64,000 nt of DNA from Oxalobacteraceae bacterium (GCA_947448025.1 CANFLV010000002.1:106800-170799); one strand, 5' to 3'; numbered from the stretch's first letter, positions 47,785 to 58,908 are shown. The notes: generated from the sequence alone by a model not told the origin. Translations and numbers: made by a program.

Positions 47785-49875
47785 ATGAGAATTTCCCTGC
47801 TGCGTCTGTATGTCATTGTGCGTCGCTTCCACCGGTCCTCGGCCCGGGGTGCACAAAACGATGGCCGGCATGAAGCCCAACTCGAATCGCAGGTCGCCGC
47901 ACTGCTGCGGCGCGCCGATCCGATGGCGGGCTGGAACGAGCGCGTCACCTGGATGATCGACCTCGCACATTGGCTACGCGAGGAACCCAAGGCTTTTCGC
48001 GTCGGCGCCGGGCCGCGCGTGGTGCATCACCAGCGCACCAATTATTTGTTGAAATGGCTGGAGTGCCGGGCTGAAGCAATGCAGCGTGTGCAGTCTACCG
48101 TGCAGGTCACTTTGCATGAAGCACTGGGGCCCGATATCTTTTGTGCGACCGGCCTGCCGCGTCAGGCGGCGTTTTTCAACGAACTGTCCGAACACATCTT
48201 CACGTGGATGCTGCCCACGCCCACGCCGACCATGGACCTGTCGCAGCTGTTCACGGCAATGTTTCCTGCACCGGCAGACGCCGACTGGCTAAACAGTCTG
48301 GACCCGCCAACGCTGGCGCGCCTGTGGCGCATCATCGGTGATGAAAACATCGTGCGCCTTTACACCGCGCAGATTGACGAGGCCCTGCAATATCTGGTGA
48401 TGATGGTCGCCGCGGTCGGTGTCGGTCCGGATTTTCGTCAGCGGCTCAAGCCTTTGCGCTCATTGAAGACCACGCCCTTCATGGAATTGCGCGATGCGCT
48501 TGATATCCACCTTGAATTGAGTCCGACCGATTGTGCCAGCCTGTCGCGCGTGCGCCGCCTGATCGCAGTCTGTCGCGCGCAGACCGACCGCATTTATGAC
48601 GATCTCGATGAGCACGGCGTGTCGGTCGGCCTCGTCTACCATGTCGAACGCATGCGCGCTCAGCTCACGCGCATGGCGCGCCTGATCGATTTGCGCGCCG
48701 CGGCCTATATCAGCCAGGGCGCCACACACATCCAGGAACTGCTGGCTGATTTGATCCGCGCGCATCATGAGCGTGCTTCGGTACGTGGCCTGGTACGGCG
48801 TAATTTCGCTCTGCTGGCGCGCAAAATGGTCGAGCGTAATGCCAGCCATGGCGAACATTACATCGCCCGCGACCGCAAGGAATACCGCGCCATGTTGCGC
48901 GCGGCAATGATAGGCGGCGGCGTGACAGCCCTCGCCGCGCTCGGCAAATCCGCGCTCACGGGGTTGGGTATGGCGAAATTTTTTGAAGGCTTGTTCATCT
49001 CCGTGAATTTTGCGCTGAGCTTCCTGCTGATCTCGGCGCTAGGTGGCGTACTCGCGACCAAGCAGCCAGCCGTCACCGCGCCGGCACTGGCCGCGAAAAT
49101 GGGGGCGCTCGATACCGTCGATGGCTTGCGCGTACTGATGCAGGAAATCGCCTGCCTGCTGCGCTCACAGGCGGCGGCCGTGTTCGGCAATCTGGTGGCA
49201 GTGATACCGGCGATGCTGGCTTGTGCGGCCGGCATCTGGCTGCTGTCGGGTCATACCATGATGACGCCGGTGAAGGCCCAAGCCACGATCGCCAGTTTGT
49301 CAGTGATTGGTGTGACGCCCTTGTTCGCCGCCTTCACCGGCGTCTTGCTGTGGATCGCCAGCCTTGCTGCCGGCTTTGCTGATAACTGGTTTGCGCTGCG
49401 ACGTTTGCGCATCGCGCTGGCGCATCAGCGTCGGCTCGTCTTTGCGCTCGGTGCGGCGCGCGCAGCGCGCTGGGCGCAAAAGCTCGAAGATCAGATCGGC
49501 ATGATCGTCGGGAATCTCGCCCTGGCCATCCTGCTCGGCATGACGCCGGTCGTCGCCGGCTTTTTCGGTCTTGCGCTCGATACGCGTCATGTGACGCTGT
49601 CCACGGCCAGCCTCACTGGCGCCCTCAGTAGCCTCGGCTGGCAAGCTTTCGCTACGCCTGCCGTATGGCTGGCGATCGCCGGCATCGTCTTCATCGGCCT
49701 GCTCAATGTCGGCGTCGCCTTCAGCTGTGCGCTCGGGCTGGCCATGCGCGCGCGCGCTGTGCCGCGCAGGGTGCGGCGCATCGTATTCCGGCAGGTCTTG
49801 AAGCGCTTTTCTGCGAGTCCTGCGAGCTTCTTGCTTGCCTCTCCGGTAGAGCGGATAGATCAGGATCCGCATTGA
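47785..49875 (+). CDS. PF10136-type 'site-specific recombinase' family membrane protein (Gcr-like)
   Basis: Overall resemblance to the SpecificRecomb family; several hydrophobic helices in the C-terminal half; no recognisable recombinase active site. Confidence 0.7.
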   Translation: MRISLLRLYVIVRRFHRSSARGAQNDGRHEAQLESQVAALLRRADPMAGWNERVTWMIDLAHWLREEPKAFRVGAGPRVVHHQRTNYLLKWLECRAEAMQRVQSTVQVTLHEALGPDIFCATGLPRQAAFFNELSEHIFTWMLPTPTPTMDLSQLFTAMFPAPADADWLNSLDPPTLARLWRIIGDENIVRLYTAQIDEALQYLVMMVAAVGVGPDFRQRLKPLRSLKTTPFMELRDALDIHLELSPTDCASLSRVRRLIAVCRAQTDRIYDDLDEHGVSVGLVYHVERMRAQLTRMARLIDLRAAAYISQGATHIQELLADLIRAHHERASVRGLVRRNFALLARKMVERNASHGEHYIARDRKEYRAMLRAAMIGGGVTALAALGKSALTGLGMAKFFEGLFISVNFALSFLLISALGGVLATKQPAVTAPALAAKMGALDTVDGLRVLMQEIACLLRSQAAAVFGNLVAVIPAMLACAAGIWLLSGHTMMTPVKAQATIASLSVIGVTPLFAAFTGVLLWIASLAAGFADNWFALRRLRIALAHQRRLVFALGAARAARWAQKLEDQIGMIVGNLALAILLGMTPVVAGFFGLALDTRHVTLSTASLTGALSSLGWQAFATPAVWLAIAGIVFIGLLNVGVAFSCALGLAMRARAVPRRVRRIVFRQVLKRFSASPASFLLASPVERIDQDPH

Positions 49876-50069
49876 GCATTTCGGGTCTGGAGGGGATGAC
49901 TGTCTTAGCTGCGAATTTGCCATCCCAGGTCATGGACTGACAACTGGGAATGATGTAAAATCCACCGACTCTGGTGTCAGCTAGTCACGATCTTGTCCGG
50001 TAAAACGGGCGCCCGGTCGCAGCAAAGCTGAACATCGTAATGATTTCGCATTCACTTTCCTCTGCCACC

Positions 50070-50390
50070 ATGAAAAAATTATTTGCATTGCTCGCGCTCG
50101 CGGGTCTTGCCAACGTAGCTGCAGCAGCAGACATCGTCGGCGACGCCAAAGCAGCGGAATCCAAGGTCAGCATGTGTATCGGCTGCCATAGCATTCCCGG
50201 TTACAAAGCGACATATCCTGAAGTATTCTCGGTGCCGATGATCGGTGGCCAGTCGGGAAAATATATTGAAAATGCACTCAATGCCTATAAAAAGGGCGAG
50301 CGCAAGCATCCTACGATGCGCGGTGTAGCAGCCGGTCTGTCGGATCAGGATATCGCCGACGTCGCTGCGTATTACTCGCAAATGAAATAA
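50070..50390 (+). CDS. Small c-type cytochrome (c553/c4-like)
   Basis: Signal peptide then CIGCH haem motif; GVAAGLSDQDIADVAAYYSQMK. Confidence 0.9.
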   Translation: MKKLFALLALAGLANVAAAADIVGDAKAAESKVSMCIGCHSIPGYKATYPEVFSVPMIGGQSGKYIENALNAYKKGERKHPTMRGVAAGLSDQDIADVAAYYSQMK

Positions 50391-50402
50391 GGGACGCAGA
50401 CC

Positions 50403-50756
50403 ATGAAAACCACATTCAAACTCGCTGCAGTGCTGGCCACAGCGTCACTGTCTTTCAGTGCCTTCGCAGGTGGCAATATCGCTGCCGGTAAAGCCGCTGC
50501 TGAAAAATACAATTGCGCTTCGTGTCACGGTGCGAACTTCAACAGCCCGATTGATCCGGGCTATCCTAAGCTGGCAGGCCAGCATCAGGATTACCTCGAG
50601 CATGCACTGATCGCTTACCAGCGTGGCGGTGATGGCCCGAATGGCCGTGGCAACGCGATCATGGGTGGCATGGCCAAGCCGCTGAGCCGCACAGAAGTGA
50701 TCGACCTCGCCGCTTATCTGCACAGCCTGCCGGGCACGCTGCTGATTCGCCGCTAA
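50403..50756 (+). CDS. Small c-type cytochrome (c553/c4-like)
   Basis: Signal peptide, CASCH haem motif; PLSRTEVIDLAAYLHSLPG. Confidence 0.9.
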   Translation: MKTTFKLAAVLATASLSFSAFAGGNIAAGKAAAEKYNCASCHGANFNSPIDPGYPKLAGQHQDYLEHALIAYQRGGDGPNGRGNAIMGGMAKPLSRTEVIDLAAYLHSLPGTLLIRR

Positions 50757-50773
50757 GCATCAAGTCAAAAAAT

Positions 50774-50799
50774 AGCCACGATGATTCGTGGCTTTTTTT
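50774..50799 (+). terminator. Rho-independent terminator
   Basis: AGCCACGA-TGAT-TCGTGGCT followed by TTTTTT. Confidence 0.92.
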
Positions 50800-50821
50800 C
50801 GTCTGTCGTTTATCTGTTTGC

Positions 50822-51250
50822 TTACATCGCCCGCCGGCGTATGCATTCAATGTAAGCCACCCCATCCGGTGGCGTGCCATCCCTCTGTGAAGTCCAGATC
50901 ATCTGCCCCAGGCATTCCATGATCTGGTGATGCGCTTCATGTTCGGAATCGAGCCGCCGCGCCAGCGTCAGGAAGGCTGCGCGCACGCCCGGCGGCTGGT
51001 CGATCGAGACTTGCTCGGCGATCGACAGGTGCATCGATAAATGCAGGAAGGGATTGCTGTCGCCGCGTTCAATTGAATAGTCAGCCGCGAGCGCTTGCTC
51101 GACATCGCTCAAGGCCTCGTCGTATTCAGGATGCAGTGCGACCCAGTCGCGCGCGATGGCTTCGATCGGCGTGAGGATTTCATTGGCGCGCAGTTTGCGG
51201 TAAGTCTCGCAAAAGAAGCGGCGGACATCATGCTGGGACGGTGTGAACAT
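50822..51250 (-). CDS. DUF1841-family protein
   Basis: MFTPSQHDVRRFFCETYRKLRANEILTPIEAIARDWVALHPEY...NPFLHLSMHLSIAEQVSIDQPPGVR. Confidence 0.88.
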   Translation of the reverse strand: MFTPSQHDVRRFFCETYRKLRANEILTPIEAIARDWVALHPEYDEALSDVEQALAADYSIERGDSNPFLHLSMHLSIAEQVSIDQPPGVRAAFLTLARRLDSEHEAHHQIMECLGQMIWTSQRDGTPPDGVAYIECIRRRAM

Positions 51251-51333
51251 AGCGCGGCTGAAAAAAATGGAGTGAATGGGCGGCATTGTACGTGGCTTCG
51301 TGCCGCGCCGTCGCCAGCACTGGCCGGTCGCGC

Positions 51334-51984
51334 TTAAACGCCCGTTTCCGGCAGCGGCGTCTTCGGCTTGTAATCGCACAGATCGGCAATCGAGCAATTC
51401 CAGCATGCGGGCGTGCGCGCCATGCAGGTATAGCGGCCATGCAGGATCAGCCAGTGATGTGCATCGTGCATGAATTCGGCCGGGATCATGCGCATGAGCT
51501 TGTGTTCGACTTCATCGACATTCTTGCCCGGTGCAAGACCGGTGCGATTCGAGACGCGAAAGATATGCGTATCGACTGCCATGACCGATTCACCAAAGGC
51601 CGTATTGAGGACGACATTGGCCGTCTTGCGACCGACGCCCGGTAAAGCCTCAAGTTCTTCGCGCGTGCGCGGAACCTTGCCTTCATGTTGGGTGACGATC
51701 ATGCGGCAGGTTTCGATGACGTTTTTCGCCTTGGTGCGGTACAGGCCGATGCTTTGCACAAAGGGCGTGAGTCCGTCGACGCCGAGCGCGAAGATGGCGG
51801 CCGGCGTGTTGGCGATCGGGTAGAGCTTGCGCGTGGCCTTGTTCACCGAAACGTCGGTGGCTTGCGCCGAAAGAATCACGGCGATCAATAATTCGAAGGG
51901 CGTGGTGTATTCGAGCTCCGTGGTCGGATTCGGATTAGCGAGTCGCAGGCGCTCGAACATCAGCTGGCGTTTGGTATTGTTCAA
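51334..51984 (-). CDS. nth: Endonuclease III
   Basis: [66 protein letters not shown]-terminal Cys cluster. Confidence 0.96.
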   Translation of the reverse strand: MNNTKRQLMFERLRLANPNPTTELEYTTPFELLIAVILSAQATDVSVNKATRKLYPIANTPAAIFALGVDGLTPFVQSIGLYRTKAKNVIETCRMIVTQHEGKVPRTREELEALPGVGRKTANVVLNTAFGESVMAVDTHIFRVSNRTGLAPGKNVDEVEHKLMRMIPAEFMHDAHHWLILHGRYTCMARTPACWNCSIADLCDYKPKTPLPETGV

Positions 51985-52697
51985 GGCGCGTCTTTCTTTA
52001 GTGCGTCGGCCGCTTCTTTTTTCAGGCGCGCACGTTCCATGGCGGCTTCGATGATAGCTTTCTTGCGCGCTTTCTCGGCCTGTTCTTCGGGCGTCAGGGT
52101 GTGCGTATTATTGACTTCGCGTAGTTTCGCGGCGGCCTTGGCGGCGAGACGCGCATCGTTTTCCTCGCGTTCGCGCTGCAGCCGGCGCGTACGGAAATCA
52201 TGCCGTTCGCGCGCAGCCGCGGCCAGCGCAGGTGACCACGCATCCCAGCCGGTCAAGCCTGTAGTCAGCTCGACCATGTCGATACAGTCGACCGGGCAGG
52301 GCGCTACGCACAGATCGCAGCCGGTACACAGATCCGCTACGACGGTATGCATCTGTTTCGGCGCGCCGATGATGGCGTCGACCGGGCAGGCCTGGATGCA
52401 GAGCGTACAGCCGATGCAGCGCGCCTCATCGATCACGGCCAGCGGGCGTGGGCGTTCAATGCCATTGACGGGATTGATGGGAATGACCGGCTTGCCGAGC
52501 ACCTGGGCGAGCCTTGCCACGCCTTCGATGCCGCCCGGCGGACACTGATTATGGCTGGCTTCGCCCTTGGCCATGGCTTCGGCGTAGGGACGGCAGGCCG
52601 GGTAGCCGCATTTCGTGCATTGGGTTTGTGGCAGCAGGTCTTCGAGCTGGTCGGCCAGGGATTTTATGGTCACGGCGAGGATGGATAGGCAAAACAT
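51981..52697 (-). CDS. rsxB: Electron transport complex subunit RsxB/RnfB
   Basis: [36 protein letters not shown]; two 4Fe-4S motifs [32 protein letters not shown]. Start may be internal (GTG about 52673). Confidence 0.93.
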   Translation of the reverse strand: MFCLSILAVTIKSLADQLEDLLPQTQCTKCGYPACRPYAEAMAKGEASHNQCPPGGIEGVARLAQVLGKPVIPINPVNGIERPRPLAVIDEARCIGCTLCIQACPVDAIIGAPKQMHTVVADLCTGCDLCVAPCPVDCIDMVELTTGLTGWDAWSPALAAAARERHDFRTRRLQREREENDARLAAKAAAKLREVNNTHTLTPEEQAEKARKKAIIEAAMERARLKKEAADALKKDAP

Positions 52698-52727
52698 CCA
52701 TTATCAGAGCAAACCCTTGTCACGCCA

Positions 52728-52763
52728 AATAAAAAAGCCGCGCACTTCGCAGTGAACGGCTTT
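52728..52763 (-). terminator. Minus-strand intrinsic terminator downstream of phaZ
   Basis: Minus strand: AAAGCCG...CACTgcgaAGTG..CGGCTTTTTTATT. Confidence 0.8.
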
Positions 52764-52786
52764 GAGGAGCAGCAATTAATCCGCTC

Positions 52787-54022
52787 TCAGGAATGCGCCT
52801 TGATGAAGGAACCGATCTTCGGCGAAATGATTTCGCGCCAGCGGCGTCCGGCAAAGATACCGTAATGGCCGCATTTCTCGGCTTCGAAATGCTCCTTGCG
52901 CGAATCCGGAATCGACGAACACAGGTCTTGCGCTGCGCGCGTCTGACCGGAGCCGGAAATATCGTCGAGCTCGCCTTCGACCGTCAGCAGCGCGACCGTC
53001 TTGATGTCTTGCGGACGCACGAGCTTGCCGCCGACTTCCCAGGTGCCCATGGGCAGACGGAATTCCTGGAACACGGTTTTGATCGTGTCGAGGTAGTACT
53101 CGGCCGGCATGTCGAGGACCGCATTGTATTCATCGTAAAATTTGCGATGCTCTTCAGCGGACTCATTGTCACCTTCACGCAGATGCATGAAGAAATCCCA
53201 ATGGCTTTGCGCATGGCGGCTCGGGTTCATCGCGACGAAGCCCGCATGTTGCAGAAAGCCTGGATAAACCCTGCGGCCATAGCCGGGATAATTCGGCGGC
53301 ACGCTGTAGATGACCTTGTTCTCGAACCAGGAAAACGGCTTCGTCGTGGCCAGGTCATTGACCTGGGTCGGCGATTTGCGCGGATCGATCGGGCCACCCA
53401 TCATGGTCATGGTCTTAGGCAGTTTCGGATCGTTTTCGCTGGCCATGAGCGAAATCGCTGCGAGCACAGGTACGGTCGGCTGGCACACGGAGACCACATG
53501 CAGGTCGGGGCCGAGCAGGCGGATAAACTCCTGGACGTAATAGATATAGTCGTGCAGATGGAATTCGCCGGCCGACATCGGCACGATGCGCGCATCGGTC
53601 CAGTCGGTGATGAAAACATCGTGATTTTCCAGCAGGCTGCGCACGGTATCGCGCAGCAATGTTGAATAATGGCCGGACAATGGCGCGACCAGCAGCACAG
53701 TCGGCTGTGCCATTTCAGCGCGCTTGGCTTCGCTGACATTCTTGCGGAAGTGCTTGAGCGTGCAGAAAGGCTTGACCAGATAGGCATCTTCGATGATGCC
53801 GACTTGCTCGCCGTTGACAGGGACGCTGGTAATGCCGAACTCTGGCTTCGCGTAATCTTTACCAAGGCGGAACATCAATTCGTAACCTGCAGCCAGGCGC
53901 TGCGCAAAGGGTGTATGCGCCAGCGGCGAGACAGGGTTGGTGAACAATTTCGACGATGCTTCAGCCCATTGGATCAAAGGGTTAAGCATCGAACGATTCA
54001 TTTCATGAAACTGATAAAGCAT
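52787..54022 (-). CDS. phaZ: Intracellular polyhydroxyalkanoate depolymerase
   Basis: LYQFHEMNRSMLNPLIQWAEASSKLF; VLLVAPLSGHYSTLLRDTVRSLLENHDVFITDWTDARIVP; VVSVCQPTVPVLAAISLM. Confidence 0.93.
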   Translation of the reverse strand: MLYQFHEMNRSMLNPLIQWAEASSKLFTNPVSPLAHTPFAQRLAAGYELMFRLGKDYAKPEFGITSVPVNGEQVGIIEDAYLVKPFCTLKHFRKNVSEAKRAEMAQPTVLLVAPLSGHYSTLLRDTVRSLLENHDVFITDWTDARIVPMSAGEFHLHDYIYYVQEFIRLLGPDLHVVSVCQPTVPVLAAISLMASENDPKLPKTMTMMGGPIDPRKSPTQVNDLATTKPFSWFENKVIYSVPPNYPGYGRRVYPGFLQHAGFVAMNPSRHAQSHWDFFMHLREGDNESAEEHRKFYDEYNAVLDMPAEYYLDTIKTVFQEFRLPMGTWEVGGKLVRPQDIKTVALLTVEGELDDISGSGQTRAAQDLCSSIPDSRKEHFEAEKCGHYGIFAGRRWREIISPKIGSFIKAHS

Positions 54023-54336
54023 GATGACCTCTTTCAGGTGGTGCAGGTATCGATTGATTGTCGGTTGAATCTAGCATTGCCGCAAGGCATCAAAAACAAC
54101 TTTACGTGAATTCAGCGAGATAATTTGCGCGATTACGTACTATCCACATGCAGAGTTAAGTCAAAGTCAAGTGCTCTGGTAAGTTTAACGACAATTTCCT
54201 ACGCAAAACTTACAGTATCATCAGTTCAGTCAATCGATATATAGCCTATATGGGTGTAACCGGATCATACGACAATGCACACTAAGCATAGTGAACTGCA
54301 AAGTTTGTGCCTGTCTTATTCACAACACCCATGAAA

Positions 54337-54367
54337 AACGCCCCTGATCAAGATGACAAGGGGCGTT
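54337..54367. terminator. Bidirectional-looking intrinsic terminator
   Basis: AACGCCCCT...AGGGGCGTT flanked by A- and T-runs. Confidence 0.85.
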
Positions 54368-54386
54368 TTTTTCGCGGGCTCTCGAA

Positions 54387-55475
54387 TTAATCGAAGACCG
54401 GGCTCTCGACACCGAGAATCTTGTGCAGCTTCGGCGAAGTCGTCGTGTATTGCATGTGAATTTTCTTGTCCGGAAAAATATACGGCGCCGCGCCAAAGGC
54501 AGCCAATGCTGCTTCGTGGAAGCCGGACAGAATCAGCTTCTTTTTACCCGGATAGGTATTGATGTCACCGACGGCAAAAATACCCGGTACATTGGTTTCG
54601 AATTTCTCCGTACTCACGACCTTCAATTGCTTACGCTCGATATCAAGGCCCCATTCGGCGATCGGACCGAGTTTTGGCGACAGGCCAAAGAACACCAGCA
54701 GGTTATCCAGCGGCAGGCGGCGCGTGACGCCATCCGGGCCGGTAACCTTGATACCGGCGAGTTTTTCTTCCTGCGTCTCGAAGCCGGTGACCTGGCCGAT
54801 CAGCAATTGCATCTCGAAGTTCTCGCACAGTTCTTTCATCTTTGCTACTGACGCCGGCGCGGCGCGGAATTCATCACGGCGATGCAGCAGCACGACGGAT
54901 TCGGCCTTGCCGACCATATTCAGTGCCCAGTCAAGCGCTGAATCACCGCCACCGCAAATGACGAGATTCTTGCCGTGAAACTGGACCGGATCCTTGACGC
55001 GATAAAACAGCTGGGTATTGTCAAACTGATCAATGCCATCGACCTTGATCGTGCGCGGCTGGAAGGAACCTACGCCGGCCGCAATGAAAATGGTCTTCGT
55101 GATGAAGCGCGTACCTGTCGAAGTCTCGACATTGAAACGGCCATCGTCACGCCGCTCAACCAGCGTCACTTCCTGGCCAAGATGGAAAGTCGGACCAAAC
55201 GGCTCAATCTGCTTGAGCAGGTTATCCGTCAGTTCCTGGCCTGTGCATACAGGTACGGCAGGTATGTCGTAGATCGGCTTGTCCGGATAAAGTTCAACAC
55301 ATTGGCCGCCAACCGCCGGCAGCGAGTCGATCACATGGGCTTTGATTTCCAGCAGGCCGAGTTCAAATACCTGAAACAGGCCGACAGGGCCTGCGCCGAT
55401 AATCACGGCATCGGCATCAATCGGTGCTTTGCCGGCATGCGGCTGGGAAGAGGTGAGGGCTGTGCTGGTATCCAT
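54387..55475 (-). CDS. Ferredoxin--NADP(+) reductase-type FAD/NAD(P) oxidoreductase
   Basis: [96 protein letters not shown]. Confidence 0.92.
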   Translation of the reverse strand: MDTSTALTSSQPHAGKAPIDADAVIIGAGPVGLFQVFELGLLEIKAHVIDSLPAVGGQCVELYPDKPIYDIPAVPVCTGQELTDNLLKQIEPFGPTFHLGQEVTLVERRDDGRFNVETSTGTRFITKTIFIAAGVGSFQPRTIKVDGIDQFDNTQLFYRVKDPVQFHGKNLVICGGGDSALDWALNMVGKAESVVLLHRRDEFRAAPASVAKMKELCENFEMQLLIGQVTGFETQEEKLAGIKVTGPDGVTRRLPLDNLLVFFGLSPKLGPIAEWGLDIERKQLKVVSTEKFETNVPGIFAVGDINTYPGKKKLILSGFHEAALAAFGAAPYIFPDKKIHMQYTTTSPKLHKILGVESPVFD

Positions 55476-55625
55476 ACGAAGATCAAAGTCCTGTTTCAAT
55501 TTGAAGATCCGCCCTTGGCTGAGGGCGGAAGCCCGCGCCCCGCGAACGGGGGAGGCGAGTCGCTTACCGGGGCCCGGCAAGCGGATGCTGCATTAGTACG
55601 GCTAACTGGTGCTATTAATTACGGC

Positions 55626-55952
55626 TTAGCGTTGCAGCTGCGGCAGTTTGTCTTTCACGTCTTTCCATTGCTCGGCATCCGGCAGCGCCGCCTTGGTCTT
55701 GGTGATCGATGGCCATTTACGCGCCAGTTCGACGTTAATCTTGATGAATTGCTGCTGGTCGGCGGGGACGTCTTCCTCGGCGAAGATCGCGTTCACTGGA
55801 CATTCGGCCACGCAGACGGCGCAATCGATGCACTCGTCCGGATCGATCGTCAGGAAATTCGGGCCTTCGCGGAAGCAATCTACCGGGCATACATCGACAC
55901 AGTCAGTGTAACGACAGCTGATGCAGGATTCGGTCACTACGTGGGTCATCAC
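55626..55952 (-). CDS. fdxA: 7Fe/8Fe ferredoxin FdxA
   Basis: [61 protein letters not shown]. Confidence 0.96.
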   Translation of the reverse strand: MMTHVVTESCISCRYTDCVDVCPVDCFREGPNFLTIDPDECIDCAVCVAECPVNAIFAEEDVPADQQQFIKINVELARKWPSITKTKAALPDAEQWKDVKDKLPQLQR

Positions 55953-56209
55953 AGTCCTATCTGAAAATTTTTGCCAATTGCACAGCGCTCGCTTGGATAC
56001 GCTGCAAAGCCTTGTATTTTAAGACAAAACCACGCTTCTCACAAACCGCGCTTAGACAAAATCTAAATAAGCAAATTCAGGGAATTCAGGGGCAGGCTTT
56101 TGGAATGTCCGCGGCACGCACAATCCAGGCTGTGATTCGGCTACACTCCGGCCTGCATCGTGCTTGATTGGCGTCTCTCACGTAGCAGTCCTTATTTTCT
56201 GGAGCCAGC

Positions 56210-57616
56210 GTGCGCACAAAATTCATCGTCTGCCTGTTCTGTCTCATACCCCTGCTCTCGCAAGCTGCCACCCTCGACGGCAGTCAGCTAGGCTTCTGGT
56301 GGGCGCTGCCGTTTGCCGGCCTGCTGCTGTCGATCGCCCTGCTGCCTTTATGGGTGCCGCAATTCTGGCATCATCATTTTGGCAAGGTCGCCTTTGCCTG
56401 GTCGGCGGCCTTCCTGCTGCCGTGCGCGCTGCTGTTCGGTGCCGGCAGCGCGGTGGCGGCAATGACCCATGCATTCGCGGCTGAATTTTTGCCTTTTATT
56501 ATTCTGGTGACGGCGCTGTTCGTGGTCGCCGGCGGCATTTGTGTGCGCGGTAACCTGCATGGCACACCGGCCCTGAATACGGGATTGCTGGCGCTGGGCA
56601 CGCTGCTGGCCAGCGTGATGGGTACGACAGGCGCCTCCATGCTGATGATCCGACCGCTGATCCGCGCCAACGATAACCGCAAACATGCGGTGCACATCAT
56701 CGTGTTTTTCATTTTCCTCGTCGCCAATGCGGGCGGCTCGCTCACGCCTCTGGGTGACCCGCCGCTGTTCCTCGGCTTTTTGCAGGGCGTGGATTTTTTC
56801 TGGACTATGAAAAACATCTTTCCCGAGACGCTGTTTTTATGTGGCGCTTTGCTGCTGATTTTTTATGCGCTGGACCTGCACTATTTCCATAATCGCGAAG
56901 AAGAACTGCCGCCGGAACTGGACCGAACGCCCGATTCGCCTGTCTGGCTCGAAGGAAAAGTCAATTTCATCCTGCTCGCGGCCATCGTCGGACTCGTGCT
57001 CATGAGCGGTCTGTGGAAGTCGGGTATCGCGTTCACGCTCGCTGGCGTTGTGATCGATTTGCAAAGCCTGGTGCGCGATGTCCTGCTGCTGGCCGTAATC
57101 GGCCTGTCGCTGTGGGTGACACCGGCGGCGGCGCGCGCCGGTAATGACTTCAGCTGGGGCCCAATCGCGGAAGTCGCGAAACTGTTCGCGGCGATTTTCG
57201 TTACCATCGCGCCAGTGATCGCGATTCTCAAGGCGGGTGAAGCCGGCGCGTTTTCGGCCGTTTTAAGAGCCGTCACTGACAGCCATGGCCAGCCGATCAA
57301 CAGCATGTATTTCTGGGCCAGCGGCCTGCTGTCGTCCTTCCTCGACAATGCGCCGACTTATCTCGTGTTCTTTAATACTGCAGGAGCTGACCCTGCCGCG
57401 CTCATGACGAGCATGGCAGCAACGCTGGCGGCGATTTCCTGCGGCTCGGTGTTCATGGGCGCGAACAGCTATATTGGCAATGCGCCCAACATGATGGTCA
57501 AGGCCATCGCCGAAGAACGCGGCATTCGCATGCCTTCTTTCTTTGGCTATATCGCTTGGTCCTTCGGCATCCTGGTGCCGCTGTTTATCCTGATGACTTT
57601 TATCTTTTTCCGTTGA
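56210..57616 (+). CDS. Sodium:proton antiporter-like membrane protein (CitMHS_2/NhaD-like)
   Basis: Polytopic; VMGTTGASMLMIRPLIRANDNRKHAVHIIVFFIFLVANAGGSLTPLGDPPLFLGFLQGVDFFW; SSFLDNAPTYLVFFNTAG. Confidence 0.88.
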   Translation: MRTKFIVCLFCLIPLLSQAATLDGSQLGFWWALPFAGLLLSIALLPLWVPQFWHHHFGKVAFAWSAAFLLPCALLFGAGSAVAAMTHAFAAEFLPFIILVTALFVVAGGICVRGNLHGTPALNTGLLALGTLLASVMGTTGASMLMIRPLIRANDNRKHAVHIIVFFIFLVANAGGSLTPLGDPPLFLGFLQGVDFFWTMKNIFPETLFLCGALLLIFYALDLHYFHNREEELPPELDRTPDSPVWLEGKVNFILLAAIVGLVLMSGLWKSGIAFTLAGVVIDLQSLVRDVLLLAVIGLSLWVTPAAARAGNDFSWGPIAEVAKLFAAIFVTIAPVIAILKAGEAGAFSAVLRAVTDSHGQPINSMYFWASGLLSSFLDNAPTYLVFFNTAGADPAALMTSMAATLAAISCGSVFMGANSYIGNAPNMMVKAIAEERGIRMPSFFGYIAWSFGILVPLFILMTFIFFR

Positions 57617-57623
57617 GACTAGA

Positions 57624-58619
57624 ATGAAACCTACACTCCTCATGGCTCGCGCCGTGTTCCCTGATGTGCTCGACTATCTGGGTCAATATTTTGACGTCGA
57701 AGCGAACCAGGAAGACATCCTGTTTTCGCAAGACGCCTTGATCGCAAAATTGCAAGGCAAGGACGCGCTCTACGCCGTCAGCAGCCAGCTGGTGCCGGCC
57801 GCGGTCATCGCTGCCTGTCCCCGGCTGCAAATGATCGGCAATATGGCGGTCGGTTTTAATAATATCGATCTCGCCGCCGCGACCGCGGCCGGGATACTGG
57901 TGTCGAATACGCCGGACGTGCTCACTGAAACCACGGCCGACTTCGCCTGGGCGCTGCTGATGGCGACGGCGCGGCGCGTGACGGAATCCGAGCACTGGCT
58001 GCGCGCCGGCAAATGGGATCGCTGGTGCTATGACGGCTTCCTCGGTGCCGATGTGCATGGCGCGACCTTGGGTATTCTCGGCATGGGTCGCATCGGCCAG
58101 TCGATCGCGCGCCGCTCCATGGGTTTCGACATGCGCGTGATTTACCATAACCGCAGCCGCCTTGCCGAGAGCGATGAGCAGTATGCCAACAATGCGCAGC
58201 TGGTCAGCAAGGAAGAATTGCTGCGCACCGCCGATCACCTCGTGCTGGCGCTGCCGTATTCACCGGCCGTGCACCATACGATAGGCGCGGCGGAAATCGC
58301 GCAGATGCAGCCGGGCGCGACCTTGATTAATATCGCCCGTGGCGGCATCGTTGACGACGTGGCGCTGATCGCGGCCTTGCGCGAACACCGCATCGCCGCA
58401 GCCGGACTGGATGTGTATGAAAATGAGCCGGCCTTCCATCCGGATTTTCTCGCCCTGTCGAATGTGGTGCTCACGCCCCACATCGCCAGCGCGTCGGCGC
58501 CGACGCGTCGTGCCATGGCCATGTGCGCCGCGCGTAACCTGGTCGCGGCCTTCAGTGGCGAGCAGCCGCCGAATCTGGTCAATCCCGGCGTCACGCGCAA
58601 GGTGGTGGCGCATGGCTGA
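57624..58619 (+). CDS. 2-hydroxyacid dehydrogenase (glyoxylate/hydroxypyruvate reductase-like)
   Basis: GATLGILGMGRIGQSIARRSMGFDMRVIYHNRS; INIARGGIVDDVALIAALREHRIAAAGLDVYENEP. Confidence 0.94.
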   Translation: MKPTLLMARAVFPDVLDYLGQYFDVEANQEDILFSQDALIAKLQGKDALYAVSSQLVPAAVIAACPRLQMIGNMAVGFNNIDLAAATAAGILVSNTPDVLTETTADFAWALLMATARRVTESEHWLRAGKWDRWCYDGFLGADVHGATLGILGMGRIGQSIARRSMGFDMRVIYHNRSRLAESDEQYANNAQLVSKEELLRTADHLVLALPYSPAVHHTIGAAEIAQMQPGATLINIARGGIVDDVALIAALREHRIAAAGLDVYENEPAFHPDFLALSNVVLTPHIASASAPTRRAMAMCAARNLVAAFSGEQPPNLVNPGVTRKVVAHG

Positions 58620-58896
58620 AATCTCTATCACGCACGCTCACGCGTTGCCGCTGGCAGCAGCGAAGGCGGCAGCCCAAAAAATTGCCGATAAGCTGGTCAG
58701 TGAATACGCGATGGAAAGCGCCTGGGAGGGCGAGGTACTGACCTTTTCGCGTGCGGGCGTGAGCGGCAAGCTGACGGTCTCGGGCAGCGTCGCGCAGCTG
58801 AATATTTCGCTGGGCTTCCTGCTGGCCGGATTCGCACCGAAAATCGAACAGGAAGTCAGTCGTGCCATGGACAAGGCCTTTGCCAGCAAGGCTTGA
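58612..58896 (+). CDS. Polyhydroxyalkanoic acid system (PHA_gran_rgn-like) protein
   Basis: AEISITHAHALPLAAAKAAAQKIADKLVSEYAMESAWEGEVLTFSRAGVSGKLTVSGSVAQLNISLGFLLAGFAPKIEQEV; overlaps the dehydrogenase end. Confidence 0.88.
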   Translation: MAEISITHAHALPLAAAKAAAQKIADKLVSEYAMESAWEGEVLTFSRAGVSGKLTVSGSVAQLNISLGFLLAGFAPKIEQEVSRAMDKAFASKA

Positions 58897-58908
58897 GCCT
58901 TCAAACGT

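Noticed and set aside
54023-54336. AT-rich 300-bp intergenic region as a hidden gene or sRNA
   Set aside because: No ORF and no clear promoter-terminator pair; the terminator at its end fits the minus-strand oxidoreductase gene. Left unannotated.
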